64,000 nt of DNA from Bactericera cockerelli (Eukaryota; Arthropoda; Insecta; Hemiptera; Triozidae). The stretch covers positions 7,646,771-7,710,770 of the forward strand of contig CM044958.1 of assembly GCA_024516035.1 (NCBI GenBank), written 5' to 3'. The notes below the pieces were generated by a model, which saw only the letters and a program-made list of their open reading frames with translations, did no database searches and was not told the origin of the DNA. Positions 11,001 through 19,718 of this stretch are shown piece after piece; position 1 is the first letter of the stretch, and every line of letters begins with the position of its first letter. A program made the position numbers and the translations under genes.

Positions 11001-12495
11001 TGTTGTTGCTCAGAAATTAATCGCACTTTCCGCTGAAGGATGGCTGAATTTTATCTTTTGTAGAAATTGTCCATAGCCATTCAGAGAAGACACGCAGCCA
11101 GCAAGCTGGGCAGTTTAGCAGAAAACGTTGGACGTTAGCGCCACAGGGGTACAACAAAAACGTCTACTAATGGCGCCCTTAGATTTTGTCTCGTCTCGTC
11201 TAGAAATACGAGACGAGACATGACGAGAGATTTTGTATCGAAAAATGGAAAAAAAAAACTCTCGTCCCCAAAAAAGAAGGAAAAGAAGTCAAACCATTCA
11301 ATATTTCCCCGAGACAGGAATCGAACCCGAGACAAGAGGATCCGAAAGTAGGAACGCGAGCCTAGTATTATTATTATTATATCAAGCTTTTAGAAGGACA
11401 AAGTATACGCTAGAGGACTATAAGGCTAGCTAGCTTGCAGAGTCCTATGGGTTTAATGGCTTATAAAGAAAAGTCCAAGTCCTCATAATGGTTGATCGCA
11501 CATCGAAATATGTGGTTCAGACGAGCCAACTTTGAAATAAAGTTGGCTGGAGACCATCACTCACCCCTCCAGCTGTAGCTACAACAACAACAATGTAAGT
11601 TTTGAAAATAAATAAGGAAGAAAATAATAATGTCCTAACTAAAGGGCGAGGTTATTGCCTGTGGCGATCTCTTCCACCCAACCCTTATAGCCAAAGAGAC
11701 TTAAGAAATTTTGACGTAACGTTTCTAATTTATTCTGACAAACGTATAATGGCGTTGTTTGTTCTTACACGCTAACTCTACTTCTTTACATCTCTGTCAC
11801 ATTGTCACAGGGCGGCCATCACACACATCTTAGTTATGAGTTAGTATCCTAATTGTTTAACAAGGTCAGTGCATGGAGAGTGGACCTCAAATCAGAGACG
11901 TATGGTAACTCATGTCCGCGGTATGTTTCCATCAAATCGTATTCTTAGTATCAAGGCCGTATTTAGTGTTTGTAGTTTTACTGTGATGAGTGCTTAAGAA
12001 GAAAAAAAAATCTGGTGTAAAACATCACACGACTTTCCTTATCCCCCAAAAATAAGTCGAAATCCGCCGCTGGTGACTCAACGGTAACAGATAGTTAAAA
12101 ATCAGTGCCAAATTCGTAATTAGCACCTCAAAATCATTGGATTTGATTATGTCGCAACCCCCATCTAGGGTGAATAATAAAAAAGTTAGTCCAAGCGGGG
12201 TACCCACAAAATACCGGTAAATTGGGGCCGGGTTCCAAAAAGTTCAAGATATCAAAAAAATGATCAGAGTAAACCCCTATTTTTTTTTTTAAATCCGAGA
12301 AAATGTTGTTCTTTAACTTTTTTTTTGTATCTTTAACCAATTCAAAGAAGCAGCGGTTGCGGCCAATATTTGCGGCCGTGCGGCCGCATCTTGCGGCCGA
12401 TTTCAACCAAAAGTTTCGTGGTTCGTCTGGTGTATGTAATTAATTTCCATACCAAATTTAAAGCCTTTAGCTCTTACCGTTCTCGAGATATCCTG

Positions 12496-12545
<50 letters not shown>

Positions 12546-15500
12546 GACGCACGGACCAATGGCTGAAAACAACTTTTTTGGTATCCTGAGGCTATGATTC
12601 GTCCAGAAATGTGAAAAACTGGGTAGGTCAAATTTTCGACGAATACAATACTTTCCTTATTATAGAGAAAGGAAAGTAAAATCACTGAGAGGGTGAAAAC
12701 TTAATTTAACCTCACAGCCTGAGTGGGGACTGGGAATAATAACCCTCGTGATGCTGGCAATTTCCAACCCCACTCAGGATGACTGAGGTGAATTTGAGAA
12801 GCGGGCTTGTGAGTTTCCAGCGAATGGAAGGTGAAACCCCCGTCGTAATATGACCATGCAATAGAAAGCGACGTTCAAACCAACAAAAACCAACGATTTT
12901 CTCATAATTTGGTTTCTATTTCTCCAGCTCAATAACTTTCGACCGACCAAAAGATCGATCAATCATTTTCTTTCTTTAAGTGTTTCACAGCCTTTTTTTT
13001 ATTTTGTAGCCATGAAACAAGAGCTACTGTCGACGCTTTTGGCTACCTATCTTATAGTATGCACCCTCCCCTTTGATGAGCGAGAAGTGATACAGTACCT
13101 GTCTTGCGCTGACAGTCTAAATAAATAAATACTTCCCAACTTCCCATTTAGGTGCTGGATCAACACGAGCGCACCGGAAGGTATCCGTTACAAACAACTG
13201 TAACCAAATTTTTTGTCGAACCTGGGACCTTCGGCATGGCAAGCGATTGCTTAACCACTGAACTATTCTGCAATATCTCCTTAAATATTTATTTTTCGTC
13301 AATGTATCTAGTTTTTACTCTTGTAAGAAAAAAAATAGTGGATTAGTTATTTATTTATTTATACAAGACAAACAACAATAAATTATTAACAGAGATAATA
13401 AAAAATGAACAATATTTACAAAATAAGGTATAAAAAAAAATACTTAAATTTAAATGTGCAATTGTCTTGTAATCCGTGGCGAAGTTAATGCCTTAAGCCA
13501 TTCTCTGCCACTTAACATCCCGACTTCATCAAGTATTTGAATTGAAATTTTGTTTCGAAAATGTAAAGAATATACATATCTCTATAAATAAAAAAGAAAA
13601 AAGGACTACCTACCTACCTACCTATGTTTGTTTGTTTGTCCGCAGTTGTTTAGCCAAAACGGTAGGTAAGAGATAGCGAAAAATGTCTCAGAATTGACCC
13701 CCCCCCCAAAACCATTACCGCTTTGTCTAGAAAAAATATAAAAAGTTCAAAAAGGCATTGCTGTCCAGCAGTACGGCCATGCCTTAGTAAATTTGAAATT
13801 TAGTCCCGTTGCAAAGCACGGGCTAACGGCTAGTTTATGTATATTCTTGCGTTGAATAATTTTTATTTTTTTTAAATAATAATAATAAATCATTTGTTTT
13901 ATTTTTAATATTTTTTTTTTATATATATATATACAGAGGACCCATCCTAAGCCATTTTTATTTGGCTTCTAAGATGATCCTCGTTTCGAGACTTACATGT
14001 GTCAGAGCGTCTGGCGACAGGGACCTGTCGTCCCGGTACGTGTAGAACGAGTGGCTGCCGGGCGACATGTCGCCGCCCATGGGCTTCGTGTCGCAGGCGT
14101 CGCTCAGCAGAGGGCAGTAGTTGTCGGGCAGAATGAACTCGTCCAGGAGATCGCCCATGAGCAGTTCCGAGGTGTCCTCGAGAGGAATGCACGCGTCTCC
14201 GGCCGTCGGCGCCAAATGGGTTAAATCTTCGGGCTCATGTTTCAACACTGCACAACAGAAAGAGAGGAGTCAAAGGGTTAAATATTTTTTAAATTAAATT
14301 GTTCATTTAGGACGGAATTATTAGACAACATCAATAACTTAAGTCATTTCTAAGCGTCGGTTTTCCCTATCTTACATAGTACGTAATCGGTGACTTAGCG
14401 CCACAGAGGTATTATAAAAACGTCTATTAATTCCGCCCTTAATCTTTATGGATTTATACCGCTCCATCCAGCCAATGGAGGGTAAAAACTCCTGTCGTGA
14501 TATGTAGTTAAAGCGACGTTAAACCAAAAAGAGACGGAAATGGGCTGAAATAATATGTTCAGTTATCTTAATGAAATAAATAATCGCACAACAAAAAAAT
14601 GGAGCATTGAAAAAATAATCATAATTAATAAAATGAATCCTGATTCAATTGTATAAAGGTAAAGACTTTATCTCAGACATCCAACTGCAACAAATCTCAC
14701 AATAATCGGACTTAATCAACGGATTACTCGGCAGACCTCAATAATATCAGTGTCTTTTTTCACAATAGATATTATATTCAAGTGTTACTAACGAGTGCAA
14801 TATTGGAAGATTTCTCAATTCGGTAGCTGATTGAGCGTCAAACGGTGTGGCCTACTATACAAAACCTTATCTCACGGTTTGATAATCTCAGAGAGTGTCG
14901 GAAAATTCACCATATTTTTGTTTATCAATCATTTTCAGTCCAAAAAGACGACTGTTCTTATCGTGTACGCAATTTGTGTGTCTTATCAGAATCGATAATA
15001 TATTATATTCTCTAAGTTAGTATTGTATATATCTTCCTAATTTATATAATAAATAGGTAGGTAACTATTTACTAGGAAGCGATAGGCTTCGATTTCTATT
15101 TGGTACAAGGTCTAGGTAATTTTTCTTGGCGTTACAAAACTGGCGTTGTGCTTGATAATAAATTATTTCCTTTGAATGCACTCCACTCTTCTTTTACTTG
15201 CACTTTCTTGCACTCCACTCTTAAATTAGTAATTAGTTAGAATAAATAAGCGATAGGCTTCGATTTCTATTTGGTACAAGGTCTAGGTAATTTTTCTTGG
15301 CGTTACAAAACTGGCGTAGTGCTTGATAATAAATTATTTCCTTTGAATGCACTCCACTCTTCTTTTACTTGCACTTTCTTGCACTCCACTCTTTACTTAG
15401 TAATTAGTTAGAATAAATTATGTTATTGTTTTTTTAAGTTTTAGGTACATTGTATGTGTAGAATAAAAAATTAATTTTATATTTTGTAAATTGTGTATAA

Positions 15501-16418
15501 TTTTATGTTAAACAACACAATAAATATATGAATTGAATTTACTTTGCGCCCTTTTCCCAACCCCCTACTTGAGGTTGGCTGTAAATCAATGCACTCCATA
15601 ATTAGTTTTTTTTGGCATTGGTAGGCAATATTTTTCAAATATTAGCATATCTGAGCATATAATTTATATGATTGTATTTCTTGTCAAATATAACCTACCA
15701 CTTTAGTGATGGAAATTGTTAAAAAAAAGTTTGAAACTGTGAGTCCCGGGTTCGATTCTCGTCTGCTGTCAATATCGTATCCTGAAGAACACACGAGTTA
15801 GAAAAATCCATACGAAAATGGTCACTTCGTTACTATTTATATTTTTTGTTGTTGTTGTAACATTAAACAAAAAAATTATTATGTTTTTGTTGTAAAATTA
15901 TTAATGAAAAATTTCCAATGAATGAACCGCTTTTACAAATCACAGAAAACAAAGATACATCGTTATAAGACTAGAAAATAAACCAATAAACTAAAAAAAT
16001 ATCCAAGTACTCAAGTGCCTATATACTTTTGCAAAGAACAACTTTTTACAAATCACAAATTAATAATGAAAATAGAAAGTCTGAGTTCACGTGAATGGCA
16101 GCAGTCACAATAGAATAACAGTCACTACAATAAGTAGGTACCTATTACTAACATATTAAGCTGTCTGTTAGCATGTACAATTGTACATAATGTATACCAG
16201 CTACACAGAGGACGAAGGGGGGGAGAACAGAGTTTAGTTAATAGTGAGGAGGTAAATAATAGAAATTATCCAAAAACAGAATAATAGTAAGCGGATTGTG
16301 AAGGGAGAAGCAGAGAAGATAGCAATAGGAGAGGAAGAGAAAGAGATATATAGAGGGAGGGAGGAAGTGAGAGCTAGGGAGGGAGAGAATGAAAGAGCTA
16401 AGGAGGGAGGGAGGGAGG

Positions 16419-16486
<68 letters not shown>

Positions 16487-19092
16487 GGAGAGGGAGAGAG
16501 AGATGAGAAAACAGTGAGAGAAGAAGAGTGAATGATGTAAAGTTTAATAAGGATTGGGAGGGAGGCAAAATAGGGAGAGAGAAGACATTGGGAGGGAATA
16601 ACATTGTCAGGTGAATCGATAGAGAAACCTAGTTTGATAACTAACCATCAGGCCCGTTGATTGGATGGGGAGAATAGAAATGGAATAGCGTACAAATAGA
16701 CTTGATACCCCGCCAGAACCGTTAATTAGGTGATGTATATTAAGCGTTGGGTGGAAGAGATTGTTATAGGCAATGACCCCACCCATTAGTTAGCAAATAT
16801 GTTATAATAGTAATAACACTCCTTAGTGGAAGGTAACCAACCACCAGGCGAGGTTAATGCTCAAAGCATTTCCTACCACCTAACTCTCAGAGTCTTATTA
16901 TTATGCGTGGTCTCAAACTCAAATTAATGAGGAAAATTCATGCATTGGGCGGGATTCGAACCAACGGATACGCTACCTGGATTACCAGACTAGCGCGTTA
17001 ACCACTTAGTAGAGTATTTTACCCATCTAGCTTCTGTCCTCTGTCGACATTACATACTACGTAAGTGCAGTATATAAACCGTCTGCATTTTTCAGTACCT
17101 TCCTTCTGCATTTTTCAGTTATGAGCAACAATGGAAGTGACATTTACGAATTAAATTGATGTTTCTAATTTTGCTGCCTGCGAGCGCCCATTTTCCGTGA
17201 ATGAAAGAGAAAGCTATTACGTCATAAACCTGACCTTTCACGATTTATGTACAGTATATACTACAATTATATAGTATGTAATGTTGTGTTGTACATTAAA
17301 ACAAAATATTTACTTTTATTATTTTTTGACTTTTTAAAAATGAAATAAATTTTACCTTCCTTCTTTCACAGTGGTCAGAGTGTCGGTTATACAGAAGTCG
17401 CGGGTTCAAAACCCAGCCCGGCAGTGACAAATGTTATCCTCCCAAAAAGGACCACATAATAATACGTATTGATCTAACTGCTAAAATACTCATTAGACTA
17501 AGTCGGGCAGTGCAAATAAGGTGACACAGTAAAACTTGTTTACAAGAGAAAACTTAATAAAAAGAGAACAATTTCCAGGTCAAATTTAACGTTATATAAG
17601 AGAAAATAAGCTCTTTATAAGAGAAAGAATATCCGATCACTGGAGTTCTCTCATATCCAGGCTCAACTACATAATCATTTCATCGACTAGTAGTAGTAGT
17701 AAGCTTTTATTGTCTGTCTGTCCCGGTAGCTCAGTGGTAAAGGCGGCACTCTGTGAATCCAGCGATTCCAGAGGTCGTGGGTTCGAAACCCATCGGGGAC
17801 ATAACAAGTTGACCTCCCATTTGGGATTTTTACCACATAATAATATGTCTTGGGCTTACTGCTGGAATGATGACACTTGAATAGTCCTAATCGGGCAGTA
17901 TAAATAAGGCGATATTATTATTATTATTTATTGAAATTTACTTACATAAATCATTAAGGGCGGGATAATTGCTTAAGGCAATCATCTCTACCATCCAACC
18001 CATGATCTAGCTAGCACCATATAAGTCGTATTTTTCTTTCTAACCAAAAAAAATTTCCTGGTTAGGTTTCTTCCAAATATTTCCATTTTATTCCAAGGTC
18101 ATTCGTAAAAGAAAAATGCGTTTGGTTACTTTAAAGATAAACCATGGACTCAACCTATAAAAGAACTGGAAGCAAGAATTTTTTACTTCCACTTTGGTTA
18201 ACTTTGGAAGTGGAAATTTTTCCTCTTCCAAAAGAAAAATGACTTGCTTCCAGTTTGATTCATTTTATTCCCGTTTGGTTAACTTTGGTTAGAAAGAAAA
18301 ATAGGGCTTTAAACTAGTTATTGAAAACATAGAACCACCACTCCCCACTCACTTGTGATGCCGGTGTTGTCGTCCGCGAAGGTCAGGTAGCCCGTGTTCA
18401 TCTCCTCTGTGCGAGGGGCGAATATCTTGGCCGTGGCGGCTTGGGGTCGCGCGGGCGGGGGCGGGGGCGCGGGCTGGGCTAGCACATTGCTCTCCGCGAT
18501 CAGAGCGCGCACGAGCGGACTCTCCAACTGAACGGTCGAGAAGAACTTGGCCGCCACGGAGTTGGGATCGGACACGACAAGTTTCGTGCAGTCCGTCGCC
18601 GCGAGGGGCGTCACAGTCGCGCTAGTTCCGCGCTGATCCGCTAGGGTCGCGGCGCTAGCTCTGACGGGCTCCGCTAGAGACCTCGCTATAGTTCCGTTTT
18701 GATCCGCTAGAGTGCAGTTCTGCTGTGGCCTCTGCACGTTCGGCACGGTCGTGTTCTGCGGCGGCAGCGGCGTCAGAAGCGACGCAAACGACGTGACCTT
18801 GGGAATCGTAATGCCCGCGGGCAGAGGGAGAATCTTCTCCAAGGGCGCTGCGAGCGGCGTGGACGGTCCAGTAGCGACCGCTGGTTTGGCAACCGCTGAG
18901 GGAACGACGCGCGCGGTTGGTTTGAACGCTGGCTGCGGTTTGGCTGCGACCGATGGAATGGGCACCAGGTCCGCTGGCCCGGCGACAACTGGCTTGCTGA
19001 AGGCTGCGGCGGCGACAGGCGGGGATGTCTTGGTAGATGCGGCTTTGGGTAGTTGGCACAGGGAGAATATTTGGTTGGGCTGCTCGATTCCG
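3934..19092 (-). CDS. sima: Hypoxia-inducible factor 1-alpha, C-terminal half (5 exons)
   Basis: HIF-alpha is the oxygen-labile subunit of the HIF heterodimer. Prolyl hydroxylases mark it for VHL-dependent destruction in normoxia; in hypoxia it pairs with ARNT/Tango and activates genes through hypoxia response elements. The exons are joined 18353-19092, 13997-14247, 6114-6382, 5095-5324 and 3934-4220, with phases 1, 0, 2 and 1 that all agree. The product is 591 residues and a TGA stop. Visible landmarks are a post-PAS segment beginning GIEQPNQIFSLCQL, the hydroxylation region LTHLAPTAGDACIPL (Pro at residue 260), a second region RAPYIPLPPDDLP (Pro 376) and a terminal LMNLLVSGCDVSAGYVC. The bHLH and PAS exons should lie at higher coordinates; none was seen up to 64000. 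Residue numbers count from the first full codon of the first exon in the window. Confidence 0.92.
4221..5094. other. HIF intron 874 bp, no repeat family recognised
   Basis: This intron separates the last two HIF exons. It holds two long A runs (about 4725-4748 and 4984-5019) and one GAAATCGGAAGTATTGT motif near 4546 that is shared with elements at 35205 and 57340. Nothing else is assigned. Confidence 0.6.
5095..5324 (-). CDS. sima: HIF-1alpha penultimate exon
   Basis: The exon is 230 bp, with acceptor CTCTTGTTGCAG before 5324 and donor GTGAGG after 5095. It completes a Trp codon, encodes 76 residues and leaves one base for the next codon. The content is low-complexity Ser/Ala/Gly-rich with SSSLAKLLKSEPEDAGGGG in the middle. 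The KSEPED part resembles the SUMO-type acidic motif preceding HIF degradation domains, but no domain is assigned. Its GC content is far above the flanking introns. Confidence 0.85.
5374..5530 (+). mobile_element. tRNA-derived SINE, family C
   Basis: A box-A-like GAGGCTCAGTGCTTGAGAGC is followed by a perfect box B (GGTTCGATTCC) inside GGTTGCGGGTTCGATTCCCG. The body is unlike families A, B and D. It lies antisense within a HIF intron. Confidence 0.65.
5572..5628. repeat. Hairpin module copy
   Basis: The pattern is AAAGGGCGTGATTAGTGCC, a short loop, GGCAAT, then CTCTGCCCTCAACC. This is one of the dispersed hairpin modules described under Findings. It follows the SINE C copy and a TAATAATAATAA run. 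Confidence 0.65.
5708..5787 (-). ncRNA. Hammerhead ribozyme, type I, copy 1
   Basis: On the minus strand, the 5' strand of stem I is followed by the core CTGATGA (5756-5762), stem II GAGC/AAATAA/GCTC, GAAA (5738-5741), a palindromic stem III ACAG/CTGT with no loop, and the cleavage triplet GTC (5730-5732). The outer part of stem I pairs CATGAATATTCAGAAC with GTTCTGATATTCATG. The inner stem I is CCTG against CAGA, so one mismatch weakens this copy compared with copy 2. Cleavage is expected between 5730 and 5729. Confidence 0.85.
5856..5935 (-). ncRNA. Hammerhead ribozyme, type I, copy 2
   Basis: The architecture matches copy 1: CTGATGA at 5904-5910, stem II GAGC/AAATAA/GCTC, GAAA at 5886-5889, stem III ACAG/CTGT, and GTC at 5878-5880. 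Here inner stem I is a perfect CCTG/CAGG. Every invariant core base is present. Cleavage at both copies would release a 148-nt linear RNA (5877 to 5730). The loopless stem III suggests activity as a dimer. Confidence 0.88.
5985..6045 (-). repeat. Single unit related to the 3' UTR minisatellite
   Basis: On the minus strand it reads TTCATTAAAATCCCC, TTGAAGTACAATAT and TTGTACTTTTAG, matching the ~60-bp units at 3608-3905. It is reversed relative to them and abuts the ribozyme array. Confidence 0.65.
6114..6382 (-). CDS. sima: HIF-1alpha exon with C-terminal oxygen-degradation region
   Basis: The exon is 269 bp, with acceptor GTCCCCAG before 6382 and donor GTGAGT after 6114. It starts in phase 0 and ends two bases into a Trp codon. 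It encodes 89 full codons, SPDACSLPSLSS onward. The VHL-degron-like segment is EDLSVSRAPYIPLPPDD. The proline of APYIPL is the expected hydroxylation site, but the vertebrate LxxLAP pattern is not kept: Arg is at -2 and Ser at -5. Confidence 0.92.
6604..6752. repeat. 27-bp minisatellite, about 5.5 copies
   Basis: The unit is built around CATGCATGTCAGTCAAGCC followed by TGTTCATG. The period is a multiple of three, which explains the repetitive open frame; I do not regard it as a gene. Confidence 0.85.
7163..7350 (+). mobile_element. tRNA-derived SINE, family G
   Basis: The head strongly resembles a tRNA: TTAGCTCAGTGGTAAAGATC, an anticodon-like loop TTGCCAT (GCC, glycine type), and box B in CGGGTTTGAACCC. 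The acceptor stem does not pair, so this is not a functional tRNA. The body AAAATTTGGTTACAG is shared with copies at 13133-13290 and 21958-22128. Confidence 0.75.
7351..7850. other. HIF intron sequence, nothing recognised
   Basis: AT-rich intron with no recognised repeat or coding signal. The open frames seen on the minus strand show no family resemblance. Confidence 0.45.
7880..8187 (+). pseudogene. LINE polyprotein C-terminus with Cys-rich motif, relic
   Basis: One frame reads CCLCKETPETAKHILCECGA, then an ILTPKEVTGISPKRILSYI segment and a stop at 8185-8187. The C-x2-C...H-x4-C spacing is typical of the zinc-knuckle-like tail after RNase H in I/R1/Jockey-type non-LTR retrotransposons. An in-frame stop lies upstream (CTTTAATCC), so the copy is dead. 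Probable 3' UTR runs to about 8330. Confidence 0.7.
8340..8405 (-). mobile_element. SINE A tail fragment with hairpin module
   Basis: TTTAGTGGAAGGTAACCACC, then AGGCGAGGTTAATGC, a loop, GCATTTTCTACCACCTAAC. It is the 3' end of a family A SINE on the minus strand. Confidence 0.75.
8729..8800 (-). mobile_element. SINE A fragment lacking the hairpin module
   Basis: It matches the SINE A tail (AGTGGAAGGTAAC, ACCACCTAAACCCTCAGAG, ATGTGGTCACAAAC), but the roughly 40 bp between two ACCACC copies that normally form the hairpin are deleted. Confidence 0.7.
9381..9462 (+). mobile_element. SINE E tail fragment
   Basis: GTGGTAAAGTCCTATGATTC, GCGCTACCCACTAAAATTGT, then a TTATTATTATT run. It matches the ends of the SINE E copies at 29657-29880 and 47336-47624. 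Confidence 0.7.
9729..9788. repeat. Perfect 26-bp hairpin, 8-nt loop
   Basis: The arm CTCTGATAAGTTACACCAAC (first 20 bases) is exactly mirrored on the right around loop GTAATATT. It lies inside the fold-back element but off its centre, so it is a separate inverted duplication. Confidence 0.9.
10291..10970. repeat. Hairpin module split by a hAT-like insertion
   Basis: The left part at 10291-10338 is AAAGGGCGGGGTTATTGCC-TAT-GGCAATCTCTTCCACC. The right part continues CACCCAATCCTTTAG from about 10951. The intervening 10339-10946 is the inserted element. Confidence 0.8.
10339..10946. mobile_element. Non-autonomous hAT-like element
   Basis: It has inverted ends CAGTGCCGGATTA and TAATCCGGCACTG, the classic hAT terminal pattern. 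The flanks CTTCCACC and CTTTCCAC are a slightly eroded 8-bp target duplication. Subterminal GCCAAGGGCCCCGCGC occurs near both ends. It is 608 bp with no transposase. Confidence 0.85.
11117..11215. repeat. Dispersed repeat with GCGCCACAG...AAAACGTCTA core
   Basis: Shared with 14380-14445 (TTAGCGCCACAGAGG, AAAAACGTCTATTAAT). It is followed by a small GAGACGAGAC palindromic stretch. The family is not identified. Confidence 0.5.
11408..11585 (+). mobile_element. Dispersed repeat family K
   Basis: CTAGAGGACTATAA, TTTAATGGCTTATAAAGAAA, and GGCTGGAGACCATCACT are shared with 25967-26170. It is probably a SINE or short retroelement body; no internal promoter was identified. Confidence 0.55.
11632..11690. 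repeat. Hairpin module copy
   Basis: AAAGGGCGAGGTTATTGCC-TGT-GGCGATCTCTTCCACC, with a G-T wobble pair in the stem. Confidence 0.75.
12009..12680. mobile_element. Repeat family R1, full-length copy 1
   Basis: It begins near CATCACACGACTTTCCTTATCC and ends in AAAGGAAAGTAAAA, giving inverted ACTTTCCTT/AAGGAAAGT ends. The middle carries GCGGCC-rich palindromes, and a (CA)n tract (12499-12540) sits at a fixed internal position. A second copy is at 27306-27952 and a partial one at 26769-27040. Confidence 0.75.
12743..12895 (+). mobile_element. 5S-SINE (family L) tail
   Basis: CCTCGTGATGCTGGCAAT, CCGTCGTAATATGACCATGC and GAAAGCGACGTT match the body of the 5S-rRNA-derived SINE. The 5S head is missing. 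Confidence 0.7.
13097..13124 (+). repeat. LINE-type 3' tail fragment
   Basis: ACCTGTCTTGCGCTGACAGT then CTAAATAA, identical to the 3' end of the retrotransposon at 44363-44399. Confidence 0.65.
13133..13290 (-). mobile_element. tRNA-derived SINE, family G
   Basis: Minus-strand copy of the 7163 element. It keeps the body ATTTGGTTACAGTTGTTTG and the GCACTTAAATGGGAAG-like end, and has a degenerate box B (GTCCCAGGTTCGAC). Confidence 0.7.
13460..13520. repeat. Hairpin module copy
   Basis: GTGGCGAAGTTAATGCC, CTTAAG palindromic loop, CCATTCTCTGCCACTTAAC. The upstream CAATTGTCTTGTAATCC is shared with 27960-28022. Confidence 0.65.
13579..13833 (+). mobile_element. Short non-autonomous Helitron
   Basis: It starts TCTCTATAAATAAAAAAG after an A. 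It ends with hairpin CCCGT/TGCAAAGC/ACGGG, seven bases, then CTAG before a T. TC start, 3' hairpin, CTAG end and A|T insertion are the Helitron hallmarks. It is 255 bp and lies in the HIF intron about 160 bp downstream (in transcript order) of the exon ending at 13997. Confidence 0.85.
13997..14247 (-). CDS. sima: HIF-1alpha exon with N-terminal oxygen-degradation region
   Basis: The exon is 251 bp, with acceptor TTCTGTTGTGCAG before 14247 and donor GTAAGT after 13997. The split codon with the previous exon makes Met. The segment MLKHEPEDLTHLAPTAGD then matches the vertebrate [26 protein letters not shown] keeps the LxxLAP prolyl-hydroxylation motif. It continues DTSELLMGDLLDEFILPDNY, a conserved arthropod-type acidic stretch, and ends SPDALTH in phase 0. 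Confidence 0.95.
14380..14522 (+). repeat. Two repeat fragments (11117-type and 5S-SINE tail)
   Basis: 14380-14445 matches the 11117 repeat; 14463-14522 (CCAATGGAGGGTAA, AAGCGACGTTAAACC) is the end of the 5S-derived SINE. Both are short relics in the HIF intron. Confidence 0.6.
15077..15418. repeat. Tandem duplication, 2 x 171 bp
   Basis: Units start AAGCGATAGGCTTCG at 15077 and 15248 and are almost identical, which implies a recent duplication. Each contains TTGCACTCCACTCTT. It lies in the 4.1-kb HIF intron. Confidence 0.9.
15420..16297. other. HIF intron sequence, mostly unassigned
   Basis: Apart from a box-B-like CGGGTTCGATTCTCG near 15750, probably a SINE relic, no feature is recognised. 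It is AT-rich. Confidence 0.45.
16298..16530. repeat. Purine-rich tract with (GA)n microsatellite
   Basis: An almost pure purine strand, with an uninterrupted GA run at about 16423-16481 and GGGA repeats on both sides. The open frames here are microsatellite translations. Confidence 0.9.
16742..16797. repeat. Hairpin module copy
   Basis: Read left to right it is GTTGGGTGGAAGAGATTGTTA...AGGCAATGACCCCACCC, the reverse orientation relative to 10291. Confidence 0.7.
16816..17012 (-). mobile_element. tRNA-derived SINE, family A, near full length
   Basis: It contains all parts on the minus strand: box A (GTGGTTAACGCGCTAGTCTG), box B (TTGGTTCGAATCC variant), GACCACGCATAATAATAAG, and the module (AATGCTCAAAGCATT). 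Confidence 0.85.
17368..17524 (+). mobile_element. tRNA-derived SINE, diverged family B
   Basis: GTGGTCAGAGTGTCGG, box B in GCGGGTTCAAAACCC, then ACCACATAATAATACGT and GTCGGGCAGTGCAAATAAGG, the family B end. Confidence 0.7.
17720..17930 (+). mobile_element. tRNA-derived SINE, family B, full length
   Basis: GTCCCGGTAGCTCAGTGGTA (box A) and GGTCGTGGGTTCGAAACCC (box B), with complementary acceptor-like ends GTCCC/GGGGAC. The body ends ATAATATGTCTTGGGCTTAC and ATCGGGCAGTATAAATAAGG plus a TTA microsatellite. Confidence 0.85.
17950..18003. repeat. Hairpin module copy
   Basis: TAAGGGCGGGATAATTGC-TTAAG-GCAATCATCTCTACC. The stem is ATTGC/GCAAT. Confidence 0.7.
18026..18306. mobile_element. 281-bp MITE-like element
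   Basis: Inverted ends TATTTTTCTTTCTAACC and GGTTAGAAAGAAAAATA flank an interior with further self-complementary pieces (CTTCCACTTTGG, CTTCCAGTTTG). It sits less than 50 bp from the donor site of the HIF exon at 18353. Confidence 0.7.
18353..19092 (-). CDS. sima: HIF-1alpha exon following PAS-B, with long Pro/Ala-rich insert
   Basis: The exon is 740 bp, with acceptor TTTCTGTTCACAG before 19092 and donor GTGAGT after 18353. The first base completes a codon; GIEQPNQIFSLCQL then aligns with the vertebrate SGIIQHDLIFSLQQT that follows PAS-B. Residues ~35-215 are low-complexity Pro/Ala/Thr/Ser (AAKPQPAFKPTARVV, PAPPPPPARPQA). The 3' end KIFAPRTEEMNTGYLTFADD is the arthropod segment preceding the first hydroxylation site. 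GC-rich codons contrast sharply with the introns. Confidence 0.92.
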
Positions 19093-19686
19093 CTGTGAAC
19101 AGAAAGAAAGGAGATGCCGATTTAGACTCAGAGGTGCGTTTCTAACATGCATTTTAAATTAAGTATTTGTAACTCATCACTTATTTATGTATAATGTACA
19201 TCTTTTCACCAACTTAGCTAACCATCAATACTATTCAAACCAACATTAGTAGCTAGCATACAGTGCACCACTATACATCTTAAAATCTCTAGTCATTTAT
19301 CAATCACCCTAGTTGCTGAAAAGATGTTAATTTTATTCTGAACGCAACAGTAAAATCTTATTAAAAGAGAGAAAAAAAAAAATAATAAAAAAAAAATAAG
19401 TGTAAATAAGCAGCTCAGTTAAAATCAGGTAGAAAAGTTTACATATATTAATAATGTGATTAGATGATTTACAGCAGAATTAAAATTGTTATAACATACC
19501 ATTTAGTTCATCTTTTTTAGTTAATATATATTTTTGTATACTGAATGGTTATATAATACGATACATAATAATTACTCTTTTTTATCAGTTTTTTACCCCT
19601 CATTATTTGATCATTCCATATCTTATTCCTGAAATGTAAAATAAAATTTTATGTCTGTATGGAATGGCCTTGTCGCCCAATGCCAG

Positions 19687-19718
<32 letters not shown>

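Noticed and set aside
17720..17803. Possible functional tRNA gene with TAGCTCAGTGGTAAAGGCGG
   Set aside because: It is the head of SINE B, with the same body and tail in several copies, and it has an over-long anticodon region.
18655..19152. Other-frame open reading across the HIF exon at 18353-19092
   Set aside because: Shadow of the GC-rich HIF coding exon; it lacks family resemblance and crosses the splice acceptor.
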